A stretch of DNA of 64,000 bases, from the NCBI RefSeq assembly GCF_950295315.1, contig NC_080168.1, forward strand, positions 3,666,574 to 3,730,573. The letters run 5' to 3'. How positions within the stretch are numbered: the first letter of the stretch is position 1; every line of letters starts with the position of its first letter. This document shows, in pieces, positions 11,640 through 22,703 of the stretch. Both the position numbers and the translations under genes were made by a program. The notes beneath the pieces are model-generated. The model was not told the DNA's origin, made no database searches, and worked only from the letters and a program-made list of their open reading frames with translations. Origin of the DNA: Erinaceus europaeus (taxonomy: Eukaryota > Chordata > Mammalia > Eulipotyphla > Erinaceidae).

Positions 11640-12258
11640 GTGTATTTGCTGGTAGGAATGTAAAATGGTCCAACCTCTATGGAGAGGAGTCTGGATAACT
11701 CTTAGTAGGCTGAAATGGACCCACCCTATGGCTTGACAATTCCCTTCCTGGGAATATATCCCAAGGAACTAGACACACCCAGTCAAAGAGATTTGTGTAT
11801 ACCTATCTGTGTTCGTAGCAGCATAATTTACACTGGCCAAAACCTGGAAGCAACTCAGGTGTCCAACAATAGATGATTGACAAAGAAAGTTGTGATCTAT
11901 ATACACAATAGAATCCTACTCAGCTGTTAAGAATGATGAAGTTACCTTCTTCACCTTGCCTTGGACAGAGCTTAAAGGAATCATGTGAAGTGATAAGCCA
12001 GAAAGACAAGGACGATCCCACTCATGCACAGAAGTTGAAAAATAAGAGCAGAAGGGGAAAGACAAAATAGAACTCGGACTGAGTCTGGTGTATTTGCATC
12101 AAAGTAAAGGGCTCAGGGAGAGGGAGTCTTTCAAGTCCTGGAGGTTGATGGTGGAGGAGGACCTAGGCTAAGGGTGAGAGTGTATTGCAGAAAACTGAGA
12201 AATTTCACACATGTACTGACAATGTATTTACTGTAAGCCATAAATCCCAATAAAAAAA
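11640..12258 (+). mobile_element. L1 3' end (ORF2 C-terminus plus 3' UTR)
   Basis: Sense L1. The sequence encodes the degraded last ORF2 section (GGAATATATCCCAAGGAAC, GTAGCAGCATAATTTACAC, CCTACTCAGCTGTTAAGAATG), then a 3' UTR ending in CCCAATAAAAAAAG. The reading frame is broken. Confidence 0.88.
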
Positions 12259-12265
12259 GAACTTA

Positions 12266-12412
12266 ATGGGGTGCATTCAAGCCCTGGCACACGCTAGCAG
12301 AGGAGGACCTAGAGTGTTTTGCAGAAAACTGAGACATTTTACACATACCTACAACGTTTTTACTGTTGACTGTAGAGCATTATTTCCCCCAACACAAAAA
12401 TCAAAAATAGAA
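12266..12412 (+). mobile_element. Second L1 3' UTR fragment
   Basis: Repeats the end of the preceding element (TGTTTTGCAGAAAACTGAGA, TTTACTGTTGACTGTAGAGC, TTCCCCCAACAC), so two L1 3' ends lie in tandem, either as separate insertions or a local duplication. Confidence 0.75.
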
Positions 12413-14442
12413 TGGTGCAAGATGATATTATTGAGAAATGCACCTATCATCCAAAGTTTAACAAGCTACTCTTGGCTAATTGGCACTCCGTGAAGTAACT
12501 TCTCCTTCATAAACACCCTCCCCATTCTGTCCTCTCTATCCTATTAACTTTCCATTTTATAATTTCGCCACCTGAGGTTTAGTTCAGTTGGATTGTCCAC
12601 AGAGGGTTTCTGTCCACCAGAACAGAATTTCACAGGTAAACCATGGTGCAGGGGACACTTTTCCTGTGAGCACCTCCTAAGCTACTCAACACTCTGCCAA
12701 CTCTTCTTCCTAGTGTTGCATTCTTGGCAAGGCCTTGGACTAGAAGGCACACCTGAAGAGGGTGGTGTTTCTGACTGTCCATGAGCACTCTGATATTGGA
12801 CCCTTGGACAGCCCTGAGACTCTCAGTTAAAGGATCAGGGCGAACTAGGGTTTTATAGGAGCAAGAAGACAGATCATAGCTGCAGTACAGAGCATGTTTT
12901 TATTTTATTTTATTTTATTTTATTTTATTTTGTGATTCAATGGAGCAAACTAGAGAGACTGGGTCACAAGATAACCCATTTAATTGGGAAACTCTATCAT
13001 AACACTTTGTGTAATTAAATACTAACAGGTTAAATGACTTGATAGCTACCCTATTCACTAGCCTGTGAAATAATCTGCAAAAAATAACAACAAATAGTAT
13101 AGCTTTACCTTTTGTTTAAAAAAAATCAATCTATCTATCCTGTATCTATCATGTCTCTAGTCCAGTGACTGGAATTCAGAATTGCTCAATAAATGTGCTA
13201 TTTCTTTTATTATTATTATTATTCCTATCAATGCTCATATTTGTACTGCTAATCTTAAAGCTACTCTCATCATACTTCATATGCTGCTTGGTGGTGGAGA
13301 AATAAATTTTGCTTTTTAATTCAATTTATAAACTGTGCTGAGACTATTATGTATAAGGAACAAAACCAATGCTGTGCAAAAATTAAACATGAGGAAAACA
13401 TTGCCTGACAACTATTTATGATCCAGTAAGGCAGACTAAGGTATAAATCAAGCCATGCAAGGCAACACTTGATTAATATTATAGGAGCGATAAAAACAGA
13501 GTGTGTTCAAGCTTTGGTTTACTTATACAGGTCTAAATTAGAGATCAACAGGAAGGAAAAAGATGAATGCCAATGACATTTCACAGAATAATTTTTTAAA
13601 AAGAGAATTCAGAAAGTCACATATCTCTTTCACGAGAATAAAGAACCGTTGAGAACAGCCCTCATATCTTGAGTTTAGAAATGTAGATTAACAGAAAATC
13701 ATAACCACAGGAGTAAATTGTACCTGTGAAATAAATGTCAACTGGACTAACTAGGAATTCTTTTCAATATATGTAAAATCTGGTCATGATGCTATTCACC
13801 AGAATCTAGTATAATGCCATGTATTAATTACAGCTATTTTATTCAACAAGCTGATAGAATATAAAACAGCAATAACAAAATAGGAAAATATTGAATAGAA
13901 AAATGATGTTGACTACATTGTGATCACCGGAATAAATATTTCTGACCACACTTTATAAACTAAACCTCTGCTTTGGCTGGGTTCTCCCCTATAAGACCAT
14001 GTCTGTTTCTTATCCAGCAAACCTTAAATGATCAAGTGATCACTCAACATGTGTGTGCTGTATCTTTTTTATTCAAAATATTGTCCAAGGAACCTGCCTT
14101 CAGTGAGTCCTTGTCCTTTCTGTGAGGGCTTGCTATGCCAGTCTGTGAAAAAGCACTTTCTTGCATCTCAGGAGGCAGCATAGCAGCATCATGCAGAACA
14201 TGAGAGCAGTGTGTATGCTAGAATGATGGCCTGGTTCAATATCCCTCTTACCAATCGCTCAATCAACACTTTTTAAAGCAAACTCTGAGCTAGCTGGGTG
14301 GGGTCCATGAGTAGCCATGTGTACAGTCTAAGTCTGAGCCTGCCAGCATGTGGAGAGTGACACTACACTGGAAGTACTAGAAGAATTGCTCGGGATGTGA
14401 TTTCTTTCTGTTTATGTTTCTCTCTCTTTCTCTCCCTGTCTT

Positions 14443-14445
<3 letters not shown>
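12413..14445. other. Unique stretch with small repeats, no gene recognised
   Basis: Mostly unique AT-rich DNA. (TTTTA)n lies at about 12896-12931. A short L2/MIR-like piece (GAATTGCTCAATAAATGTGC) lies at about 13140-13205, and a (TTA)n patch at about 13207-13222. No coding or RNA gene recognised. Confidence 0.55.
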
Positions 14446-14484
<39 letters not shown>

Positions 14485-15420
14485 CACACATACACACACA
14501 CTCACACACTCACACATACACACACACACTCTCACACATACACACACACACACTCTCACACATACACACACACACACACTCACACACTCACACACTCTCA
14601 CACACACACACACACTCTCACACATACACACACACGCGCACACACACACACTCACACACACACGCACACACACTCTCACACACACACACTCTCACACATA
14701 CACACACACGCGCACACACACACTCTCACACATACACACACACGCGCACTCACACACACTCTCACACACACACACTCACACACACACACTCTCACACACA
14801 CACACACTCTCACACATACACACACACGCGCACACACACACTCTCACACATACACACACACGCACACACACTCACGCACACACACTCACACACACTCTCA
14901 CACATACACACGCACACACTCACACACACTCACACACACACACTCACACACACACAGACACACACTCACACACACACACTCACACTCACACACACACTCT
15001 CTCACACACACACACTCACACACACACACACACTCACACACACACACTCTCACACACACACTCACACACACACTCACACACACTCTCACACATACACACA
15101 CACACTCACACACACACATACACACACTCACACACACACTCTCACACACACACACTCACACACACACACACTCTCACACACACACACTCTCACACACACA
15201 CACACACTCACACACACACACACTCACACACACACACACACACTCACACACACACACTCACACACACACTCACGAACACACATTCACACACACACACTCA
15301 CACACACACTCTCACACACACACACACACTCACATACACACACACTCTCACACATACACACACACACACTCTCACACATACACACACACACACACTCACA
15401 CACACAGACACACACACACG
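14446..15420. repeat. Compound CA / CTCACA satellite, about 975 bp
   Basis: Almost every dinucleotide is CA, punctuated by CT, TA, CG and GA variants in semi-regular blocks such as CTCTCACACATACACACAC followed by ACGCGCAC. The block with CGCG recurs about four times between 14614 and 14840, so part of the tract grew as a higher-order unit. The long Thr/His/Ser frames on the plus strand and the Cys/Val frames on the minus strand are artefacts of this repeat. Confidence 0.97.
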
Positions 15421-15436
15421 TGACATGGGAATAGTA

Positions 15437-15905
15437 AAATTAGGCATTTACTCTTTACTATCATTTTTTATTAGTGACTTAATATTGACTTACAAAATCA
15501 AGTTAACAGGGGTATAATTCTGTACCATTCCCATCATCAGAGTGTTGTGTTCTCATTCCTTCTATTGGCAACTACAACAGTTCTCCCAAGGTTACATATA
15601 TGAGTTGACCATTATTTCTATTACTATCTGTCTATATTTACATATAGTTGCCATTTTGTTCCTGTGGCACTGACCTCTTTTCCCTTCTTTTTCTAAGTGT
15701 CCTTCTTTTTCGTCTTCTCTCTCTGAATCCTGATAAAGCTGGAGTTCAGAACCCTCTGGTCACCTTCCCCTATCTTTTCTCCACTTCTGAGTATGGACCA
15801 AAACTCTGTTTGGGGGTGCAGAAGATGGAAGCTCTGCCTTCAGTAATTGTTCCTCCACTAGACATTGGTGTTAGCAGGCTGATCCATATCCCCTCCTTAC
15901 TATCA
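15437..15905 (-). mobile_element. L1-type retroposon 3' end, antisense
   Basis: The left edge is the complement of an AATAAA-type end (TTTTTATTAGTGACTTAATA). The following segment (GGGGTATAATTCTGTACCAT, GCAGAAGATGGAAGCTCTGCC, CTTCAGTAATTGTTCCTCC) matches the plus-strand copy around 61020-61385 and the minus-strand copy at 29660-30130. It is probably the 3' UTR of a local L1 subfamily. Confidence 0.7.
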
Positions 15906-16656
15906 TGATATGTAAAATAAATAAACTTAAAAATTTTCAGTGTCAATATAAAGTCATGAATGACTCTCAAGCCAATGTAAGTGCAAGGCAAACTATTTTA
16001 CTTATTTTCTAGTAAAAAAGTAAAAAGTCTTTTATAGTAAAATGTCTTTATAAAGATATAAAGACATTTTATATATTTAGATCACTCCTGCTACTTGGTG
16101 ACACAAAATTTCATGACTGTGACAAGCTGGGAGAAATATTTATACTCAGTGCTCCTCATACTTCCACTTGCAACTGCATTGTGCGTGCACGTTGTGGTCC
16201 AGAATAGAAAACACAATGCAGGAGGAATACCAGCTTGCTCCTGTATAAGACACTCAAGTTATTTCTTCTTTCTAAAAAGAGTGTGTCTCTCTGTTTATCT
16301 GGACTAATTAATTTTTGTGTTCAAATAAAACAAAGGGCACACTGCAGAGAAGAGAATAGGAGTCACCATGATGTGTGAAAGCTCTGTAGGCCATAAATAA
16401 GGGAGAGTGGGGGTGTGAAAGTATGCACAGCCCTTCGCCAGCACTACAGCGTAACAGCTCCACTGGCAAGGCCTGATTCCCACAATTTATAGCTGAAAAG
16501 CGCAATGAATGCCTAACACATACTGATTTTTGTATTAGTATTAAAGTATGTTAGACGGAGTACTAAGACTAGAATCTAGATGTTTGCACTCTGGAAATCT
16601 CAACACTGAAAGAGGGAAATGAGGAAACCTGGATGATAGGGGAAGTAAAAGGAAAT
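15906..16656. other. Unique stretch, no gene recognised
   Basis: Contains a perfect 13-bp inverted repeat at 16039-16070 (listed separately) and otherwise nothing recognised. Confidence 0.5.
16039..16070. repeat. Perfect inverted repeat, 13-bp arms, 6-nt spacer
   Basis: AAAATGTCTTTAT at 16039-16051 is the exact reverse complement of ATAAAGACATTTT at 16058-16070. It could form a small hairpin in DNA or RNA. Confidence 0.9.
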
Positions 16657-16889
16657 ATATATTATTATTGCTGTAGTTATTGTTGATGTTGTGGTTGTTG
16701 GATAGGTCAGAGAGAAATGGAGAGAGGCAGAGAAGACAGAGGGGGGAGAGAAAGATAGACACCTGTAGACCTGCTTCACCACCTGTGAAGCGACTCCCCT
16801 GCAGGTGAGGAGCTGGGGGACTCAAACAGGGATCCTTACGCCGGTCCTTGCCACCTGCACCTAACCCGCTGTGCTACTGCCTGACTCCC
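16657..16889 (-). mobile_element. tRNA-derived SINE, family A
   Basis: Antisense copy ending CGCTGTGCTACTGCCTGACTCCC at the right (head complement), with hairpin domain CTGCTTCACCACCTGTGAAGC. Confidence 0.9.
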
Positions 16890-16890
16890 A

Positions 16891-16941
<51 letters not shown>
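16891..16941. repeat. (TA)n microsatellite
   Basis: About 25 TA units between two antisense SINEs. Confidence 0.97.
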
Positions 16942-16944
<3 letters not shown>

Positions 16945-17201
16945 CAGGGTTATAGCTGAGGCTCAGTGCCAACATGATGAATCCACTGCTCCTGACAGCC
17001 TTTTTTTTTTTTCATTTTATTTGATAAGACAGAGAGAAATTGAGAGAGGAGGGGGATAGGGAGAGAGAAATAACAGACACCTGAAGACCTGCTTCACCAC
17101 TTGTGAAGCATCCCCCCTGCAGGTGTGGATCTGGAGGCTCAAACCCAGATCCTTGCCCTGGTCCTTGAGCTTCTTATTATGTCTGCACTGCCCAGTCCTC
17201 A
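16942..17201 (-). mobile_element. tRNA-derived SINE with 3' module
   Basis: Antisense; starts with the module (CCAGGGTTATAGCTGAGGC..CACTGCTCCTG), then a poly(T), purine-rich segment and hairpin domain (CCTGCTTCACCACTTGTGAAGC). Confidence 0.85.
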
Positions 17202-19449
17202 GGGGCCCAGTTTATGTGGAAAGATCTAGAACATCCATTGTCAGAGTCTGATCCTGACCGTGGATGAGAACAAACAAGATGATGGCAGGACAATCTGGGC
17301 CCAGGAAGCCCGCAAAAGCCCTCTAATAGTTCATCTTTCTGTGGAACAAGGAGTGCTGGAGGGAAAAAAAAAAAACAAAAAAACCTGCTTAGCCATCTTA
17401 AGAGAAGAATTATCTTACCAACTTTTACAACAACCAGTGCCTTCTCTGAGGTTGTTTTTCTGAATGCACAGCCTGATGGAAGGCCTTTTTTTTTTTGCTC
17501 TGCCGTGTACCTGTGTTTTATAAAAATTAAAGTAGCAAATTGAAAGCTCTTTGGAGGGTCTATGAAGGAGCTTCACTGCCCCTGAATGAATGAGTCTGAG
17601 ATAAGTCAAATCAGGGTCCCATATCCTTAATCCCCGTGAGTGATGTTTGCAGAGACAGGCACCTGTCTGTGCAATCAGAGCCCCCTTTAATCTCATCCCC
17701 TCCCCCACATCTCTGTCGCTCCTTCTCTCCCCTTTCCTGACCTGTGTGAATTTTGTCTCTAGCATTCCCTTCTGGGGCCTCCCCTTTCCCTCAGCAAAGG
17801 GCTGTTATGAAGCCAGGGAAGAGACAGGGAAAAGAGCAGAGCAATCTGGGTGTGAGCTTCATCTGCATCCCAGTGCATTTCCCAGGACCTCCTCGTTAAC
17901 CTTCTGCGGATCACGGACACATGAAATGTGTGTGCAGAAGTACACTGGCCTGCTTTGGGGTGCACACACAAGCCACTTAATAGGACACAGCTGCTATGGG
18001 TCAGTATCTGTAAAGACCTAACTATTTAGGTATTTGGGGGGGTTGGCTATAAGCATAGTTTTTTTTATTATTGAGGAAGACAGCAGTTTTTGTTTTTTAT
18101 TTTTCTTTCAGATTAATGTCTTCTCATTCCTAGCCCTACTTCAGTGTAATGCACTGGAGACTTTCTGGGATAAATAATTTCTAAAGACATGAACCTACCT
18201 TAACATCTCTTCCTCTGATAAAAGCAAAACAACCTCTATCTTGACAGTGGCGGTCTTTTGTTTAAAATAGACCCCTGTAATCCCCTTGGATGTGGAGGTT
18301 GGCTGTGTTTAACAGGAAAAACAGATGAACTGCTTGAAGCAACAGTGAAGGAAGAAGGAAAATGGTTTGTCTTCTCTTAGCAGAAGGAAATTTCTTATTT
18401 ATACTTCTGATTAGCATGGCTGGTCCACTTGACTGCATTCAGAAAGAAGAATCTACACCTATGATGGTTATTGTCTGTTTGCTCATAAAAGTTATAAATA
18501 GTAAGAAGAATTATTGTGGACTCAGTAGGAGATGGGACTGAAAAGAACCACAACAAAACTGAAAGTTACCAAACTGAACCTCTAAAAATCTTGAGTGCTG
18601 AGGCTCCTTGGTATGTCACAAAGTCACCAGAACCCTTGAGTAATTCCCTCTTTTTGCTTTCTCATCTCATTTGTTCACCTGACAGCAAACTGGAATTTAA
18701 GAACCCGAAGATCTTTTTTATTTTTAACATGTAAGAGGTTTCAAAGTCTGTCTATTATATGTAAGGTGCATTTCTGCAAGCATCCATTTGTGTACATGAC
18801 CAGACCCTCTGCATGTTAAGGATAAGGTTAGTCTAAGGTAACTACCACTTGGAGATAAAAGTCACTTGAACCAAACAGGGTTAAACAGGACTTACTGTTG
18901 ACATGCTATGGAACAAAGACCTCCTAGAACTCTGTTTTTTTCTTCCTCAACGAGTTTTTAATCACCCCACTCCTCTGGAATCACATCTGTTCATGACGTA
19001 ACGTGGGGGGGGGGGAGGTTCAGCCTGGATTCTGTCAAAATGAAACTGGTATTACTAAATCCAAAATTACAGTATGTTTTACTAACCAGTTTTATAGACT
19101 AGACATTTCACTTCAGCAGAAGGGAATTCCCAGTGCACTTGATGGGTAACAGAGCCTCGAGAACAGGCTACTGGTTTTGCCTGGCTCTGTCCTGCCCACC
19201 ACATCCAGACACTTCAAGGGGGAAAGAGCAAGAGACATTAGGTGGGAGATGAAACGATAAGAGACCCACCTTCTTAATTTTAATTTCCCGCATGCTTGTG
19301 GAAAATAGCCTGTGGGTGCCATCATCTTTTGCTGTGCTATAGTCAAGATGTTTCTAAAATATAAAAACTTTTTTTAAGACAGTAACTAAACTCCAGAATA
19401 TAGAGTGAGAATGATCAAACAGAAGAGATTTCTGCAAATTGGTTTTACT
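17202..19449. other. Repeat-poor stretch, no gene recognised
   Basis: 2.2 kb without local SINE families. Overlapping frames at 17415-17765 (-) and 17647-18021 (+) have no recognisable domain. A CRE-like octamer TGACGTAA sits at 18994-19001 beside a G-rich run (19003-19017). Low interspersed-repeat density here could reflect selection, but that is only inference. Confidence 0.45.
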
Positions 19450-19762
19450 TTTCTTTTTACCAGGGTTATCATTGGGACTTGGAGCTTGTAGGAAGACTCC
19501 ACTGCTCCCAGGGTTCTTCTCTTTTTTTTTCTGTCTCCCTCCCTCCCTCCCTTCCTTCCTTTCTTCCTTCCTTCCTTCCTTCTTTTCCTCTTCCTCCTCC
19601 TTCTCCTTCTCCTTCTTCTTCTCTTCTTTTTTTGATAGAGACAGAAAGGGAAATAATGGAAGAATGGGAGAGAGAAAGAGAGAGAACGCCACCTGCAGCA
19701 CTATTTAACAGTCCATCAAACTTTGTCTCTGTCGGTAGGTAGCAGGTATTTGAACTCAATCT
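19450..19762 (-). mobile_element. SINE with 3' module and expanded polypyrimidine tract
   Basis: Antisense. It has the module (CAGGGTTATCATTGGGACTTG..CTCCACTGCTCCCAG), then about 100 bp of CCCT/TTCC/CTT repeats (about 19530-19630), a purine-rich segment and a degenerate head. Confidence 0.75.
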
Positions 19763-19795
19763 TCACATATAGTAAAATGTGGTGTTTTCCTTTTT

Positions 19796-20022
19796 TCTTT
19801 TAATTTTTAATTTTTTTTTATTATCGTTATTTTTTATTGGATAGAGACAGCCAGAAATTGGGAGGAATGGAGAGATAGAGGGGGAGAGAGACAGAGAGAT
19901 AGCTGCAGCCCTGCTTCAACACTTGTGAAGCTTTCCCTCTGCAGGTGGGGACCAGGGGCTTCAAACCTGGGTCCTTACGCAGTGTAACATGTGCATTCAA
20001 CCAGGTGCCACCACCTGGCCCC
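19796..20022 (-). mobile_element. tRNA-derived SINE, family B
   Basis: Antisense; TTATTGGATAGAGACAGCCAG at the left and CAACCAGGTGCCACCACCTGG at the right. Confidence 0.9.
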
Positions 20023-20023
20023 T

Positions 20024-20343
20024 ATTTTTTTTTTTTAATTTCATTTTTATTTTATTTGCCTCCAGGCTTATTACTGGGGCTTGGTGCCTATACTATGAAT
20101 TTACTGCTCCTGGTGGCCATTTTTCTCTCCATTTGTTGTTGTCTGATAGGACAGAGAGAAACTGAGAGAGGAGAGGGGAAAATAGAGAAAGGGAGAGAAA
20201 GATAGACACTTGCATACCTGCTTCACTGCTTGTGAAGTGACCACCTTGCTGGTGGGGAGCCAGGGGCTCAAACTGGGTTCCTTGTGAGGGTCCTTTTCTT
20301 TGTACCATGTGCGCTTATCCCTGTGTGTATCACACAGTCTCCC
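20024..20343 (-). mobile_element. tRNA-derived SINE with 3' module
   Basis: Antisense; GCCTCCAGGCTTATTACTGGGG module, purine-rich segment, hairpin domain TGCTTCACTGCTTGTGAAGTG, diverged head at the right. Confidence 0.85.
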
Positions 20344-20345
20344 TA

Positions 20346-20693
20346 ACCCCGGTTTTTGTTTTGTTCTGTTCTGTTTTACTGGCTGAGCACCACCAGACCC
20401 TACATCAATTCTTTTGAGGTTGTTATTCCATAAAATGTTACATAATTAATAGAAATGATCCATGCATCTTTTGCTCTGACTTTACTGAGCAAACATCTCA
20501 TCAAAATGTGATACTCTGTTTCTTAGGTAACCCAATCAGCTCCTGTCACCACTGGGGTGGGGCACGGGGAGTGAGCTAATGATTCCTGAAGTTAGTGAGC
20601 TGCAGAGTAGTAAAGGGAGAAGGAGAACAAAAACACAACAGCAAATGTGGGATCTGGCCTGAGGCCTTTTACTAACACATCCATCCCTCTACT
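20346..20693. other. Short unique stretch, no gene recognised
   Basis: Nothing recognised beyond ordinary AT-rich sequence. Confidence 0.5.
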
Positions 20694-20708
20694 AAAAATT
20701 ACCAGCTG

Positions 20709-21004
20709 TGGGAGTCGGGTGGTGGCGCAATGGATTAAGCACACGTGGCACAAAGCACAAGGACCAGCGTGAGGATCCCGGTTCGAGCTCCTGGCTCCCC
20801 AGATGCAGGGGAGGCGCTTCACAGGCGGTGAAGCAGGTCTGCAGGTGTCTGTCTTTCTCTCCCCCTCTCTGTCTTCCCCTCCTCTCTCCACTTCTCTGTG
20901 TCCTATCCAACAATGACAACATCAATAACAACAATAATAATAACTACAACAATAAAACAACATGGCAACAAAAAGGAATAAATAAATATTTAAAAAATAT
21001 ATTA
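20709..21004 (+). mobile_element. tRNA-derived SINE, family A, with target duplication
   Basis: Sense copy (GGGAGTCGGGTGGTGGCGCAATGG) with hairpin domain and AT-rich tail. The flanking direct repeat AAAAATTACCAGCTGTG (20694-20710) and its near copy at 21005-21021 differ by one base, so the insertion is not very old. Confidence 0.92.
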
Positions 21005-21021
21005 AAAAATTACCAGTTGTG

Positions 21022-21296
21022 GTTTATTTCACTGAACATATGTGTAATAAGTGCCCCAGAATTGTGTGTTCTTCTCTACAACTATTATAATATGTGTTCA
21101 CTCATCTATTTTTTGACGTGTTGAATAAGTAGTTTCTGCATGGTTAGCACATGGCAAAATCTCTTCTACACACAGAGTGACAGCACCAGGGGACAATTCC
21201 CTGCCTTCCTGCTCCTTCTACCACAGTGAGAGAAACACATTCATAAGAAAACAGAAATAGATGTGGCATAATTCCAGGGAGACATAAGAGCTCTGA
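21022..21296. other. Short unique stretch
   Basis: No gene or repeat of the local families recognised. Confidence 0.5.
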
Positions 21297-21565
21297 GGGC
21301 CGGGCTGTGATGCACCTGGTTAAGCACATACATTTCCGTGTGCAAGGAACCCGAGTTCAAGTCCCCATTCTCTACCTGCAGGGGGAAACTTCCTGAGTGG
21401 TGAAGCAAGTACTGCAGTTATCTCTCTGTCTCTATCTCTCTCTACCTCGCCCTCCCATCTCTATTTCTCTCTGATCTATCAAATAAAGGGGGGAGGATGG
21501 AGACCAGAAGCAGTGGATATGTGTGTAGGCACCAAACCCCAGCAGTAACCCACCTGGTGGCTTTA
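21297..21565 (+). mobile_element. tRNA-derived SINE, family B with 3' module
   Basis: Sense copy: head GGGCCGGGCTGTGATGCACC, body, CT-rich tract, AAATAAAG, then the 3' module (AGAAGCAGTGGATATG..CCCAGCAGTAACCC). It shows that the module can sit on the B type as well as on A. Confidence 0.85.
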
Positions 21566-21574
21566 AAATGAATG

Positions 21575-21902
21575 ATTTTTTTTTTTTTTTGCCTCCAGGG
21601 TTATTGCTGGGGCTCGGTGCCTGCACTATGAATCCATTGCTCCTGGAAGCCATTTTTTCCCCATTTTGTTGCCCTTGTTGTCATCAATATTATTGTTGCC
21701 GTTGTTGTCGGATAGGACAGAGAGAAATGGAGAGAGGAGGGGAAGACAGAGAGGGGGAGAGAAAGACAGACACCTGCAGACCTGCTTCACCACCTGTGAA
21801 GCGACTCCAGGTGGTGAGCCTGGGCTCGAACCAGGATCCTTATGCCAATCCTTGAGCTTTGCACCATGTGCACTTAACCCGCTGTGCTACCGCCCAGCCC
21901 CC
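21575..21902 (-). mobile_element. Family-A SINE with complete 3' module
   Basis: Antisense full-length copy. The module at about 21591-21651 is bounded by GCCTCCAGG and CCTGGAAGC. Then come the TGTTGTCGGATAGGACAG segment, a shortened hairpin domain and the head complement ending CGCTGTGCTACCGCCCAGCCCCC. Confidence 0.93.
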
Positions 21903-22337
21903 ATGATTTTTTTTTAACGGTGCTCTGAAAGTGAATCAGAACAGGATAATAGTTTAGAAAGTGAAAAAGTCAGGGTGCTCTTTTTAAGGTCCATTTGGGA
22001 AAAGTCATCTCTACAAATGATATTGGAACAGGATTCAGAGACATAGTCTGTTTGCTGGAAGATGGCACCAAATTTCTCAGACGGTGCAGTGAATACTCCC
22101 AAGGTACTGATGCTGACTAGTAGCCCCCAGGACTGGAGGAATTACTCCTTAGAGCCTCACTGGGTACCAGTCCTAAGGGAATGTGTTTGGGATAACAGCT
22201 GAAATCTCTGCTAAATCTCCAATGCCCTGACAGCAGTCAGTATCCACCCTTGGATGTTCACATTCCACAGACAATTTTTCTAGCTCAGCTTCCTTGGAAC
22301 TTGTTTCTATTGGTGATTGGAAGATGTACTGCCTTGC
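21903..22337. other. Unique stretch, no gene recognised
   Basis: No coding or RNA gene seen. Confidence 0.5.
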
Positions 22338-22455
22338 AGGGAGATAGCATAGTAATTATGCAAAGAGACGCACATGCCTGAAACTCCGAAGTCTCATAAT
22401 CAATCCCCAGCACATCCATAAGCCAGAGCTGAGGAGTGCTCTAAAAAAAAGTATT
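22338..22455 (+). mobile_element. tRNA-derived SINE, family D
   Basis: Sense copy of a fourth type: GGGAGATAGCATAGTAATTATGC head, CATGCCTGAAACTCCGAAGTC, then CATAAGCCAGAGCTGAGGAGT. Antisense relatives are at 23610, 25108, 31764 and 61590. Confidence 0.75.
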
Positions 22456-22703
22456 GCTGAAAAAGAGCTAAAATACTCTTGTCCCTGAAAATCCCTCTTG
22501 TGCATGTGCAACTAGTAAAGGAAACCATTTGTGTGGGTGAAGGATATTATGTTTCATTTTATTTTGTTACCTGGAAGAAGCAATTTGTGGAACATCAAAG
22601 AATACCAGCAGAGGGAGGTGGCTTTGGATACATTTTTGACCCCTCTGACCTCCCCTTAACTCCCTTCTTTGATTATTAGAATCCTGTTTTCCTGGAGGGA
22701 ATT

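Noticed and set aside
14446..15420. CRISPR-like alternation of repeat and spacer
   Set aside because: Units are low-complexity CA variants of unequal length, without unique spacers, in a mammalian genome.
14397..15517. Two long plus-strand frames (345 and 367 codons) rich in Thr, His and Ser, and Cys/Val frames on the minus strand
   Set aside because: They are translations of the CA/CTCACA satellite; no stop arises because the repeat lacks stop codons in those frames.
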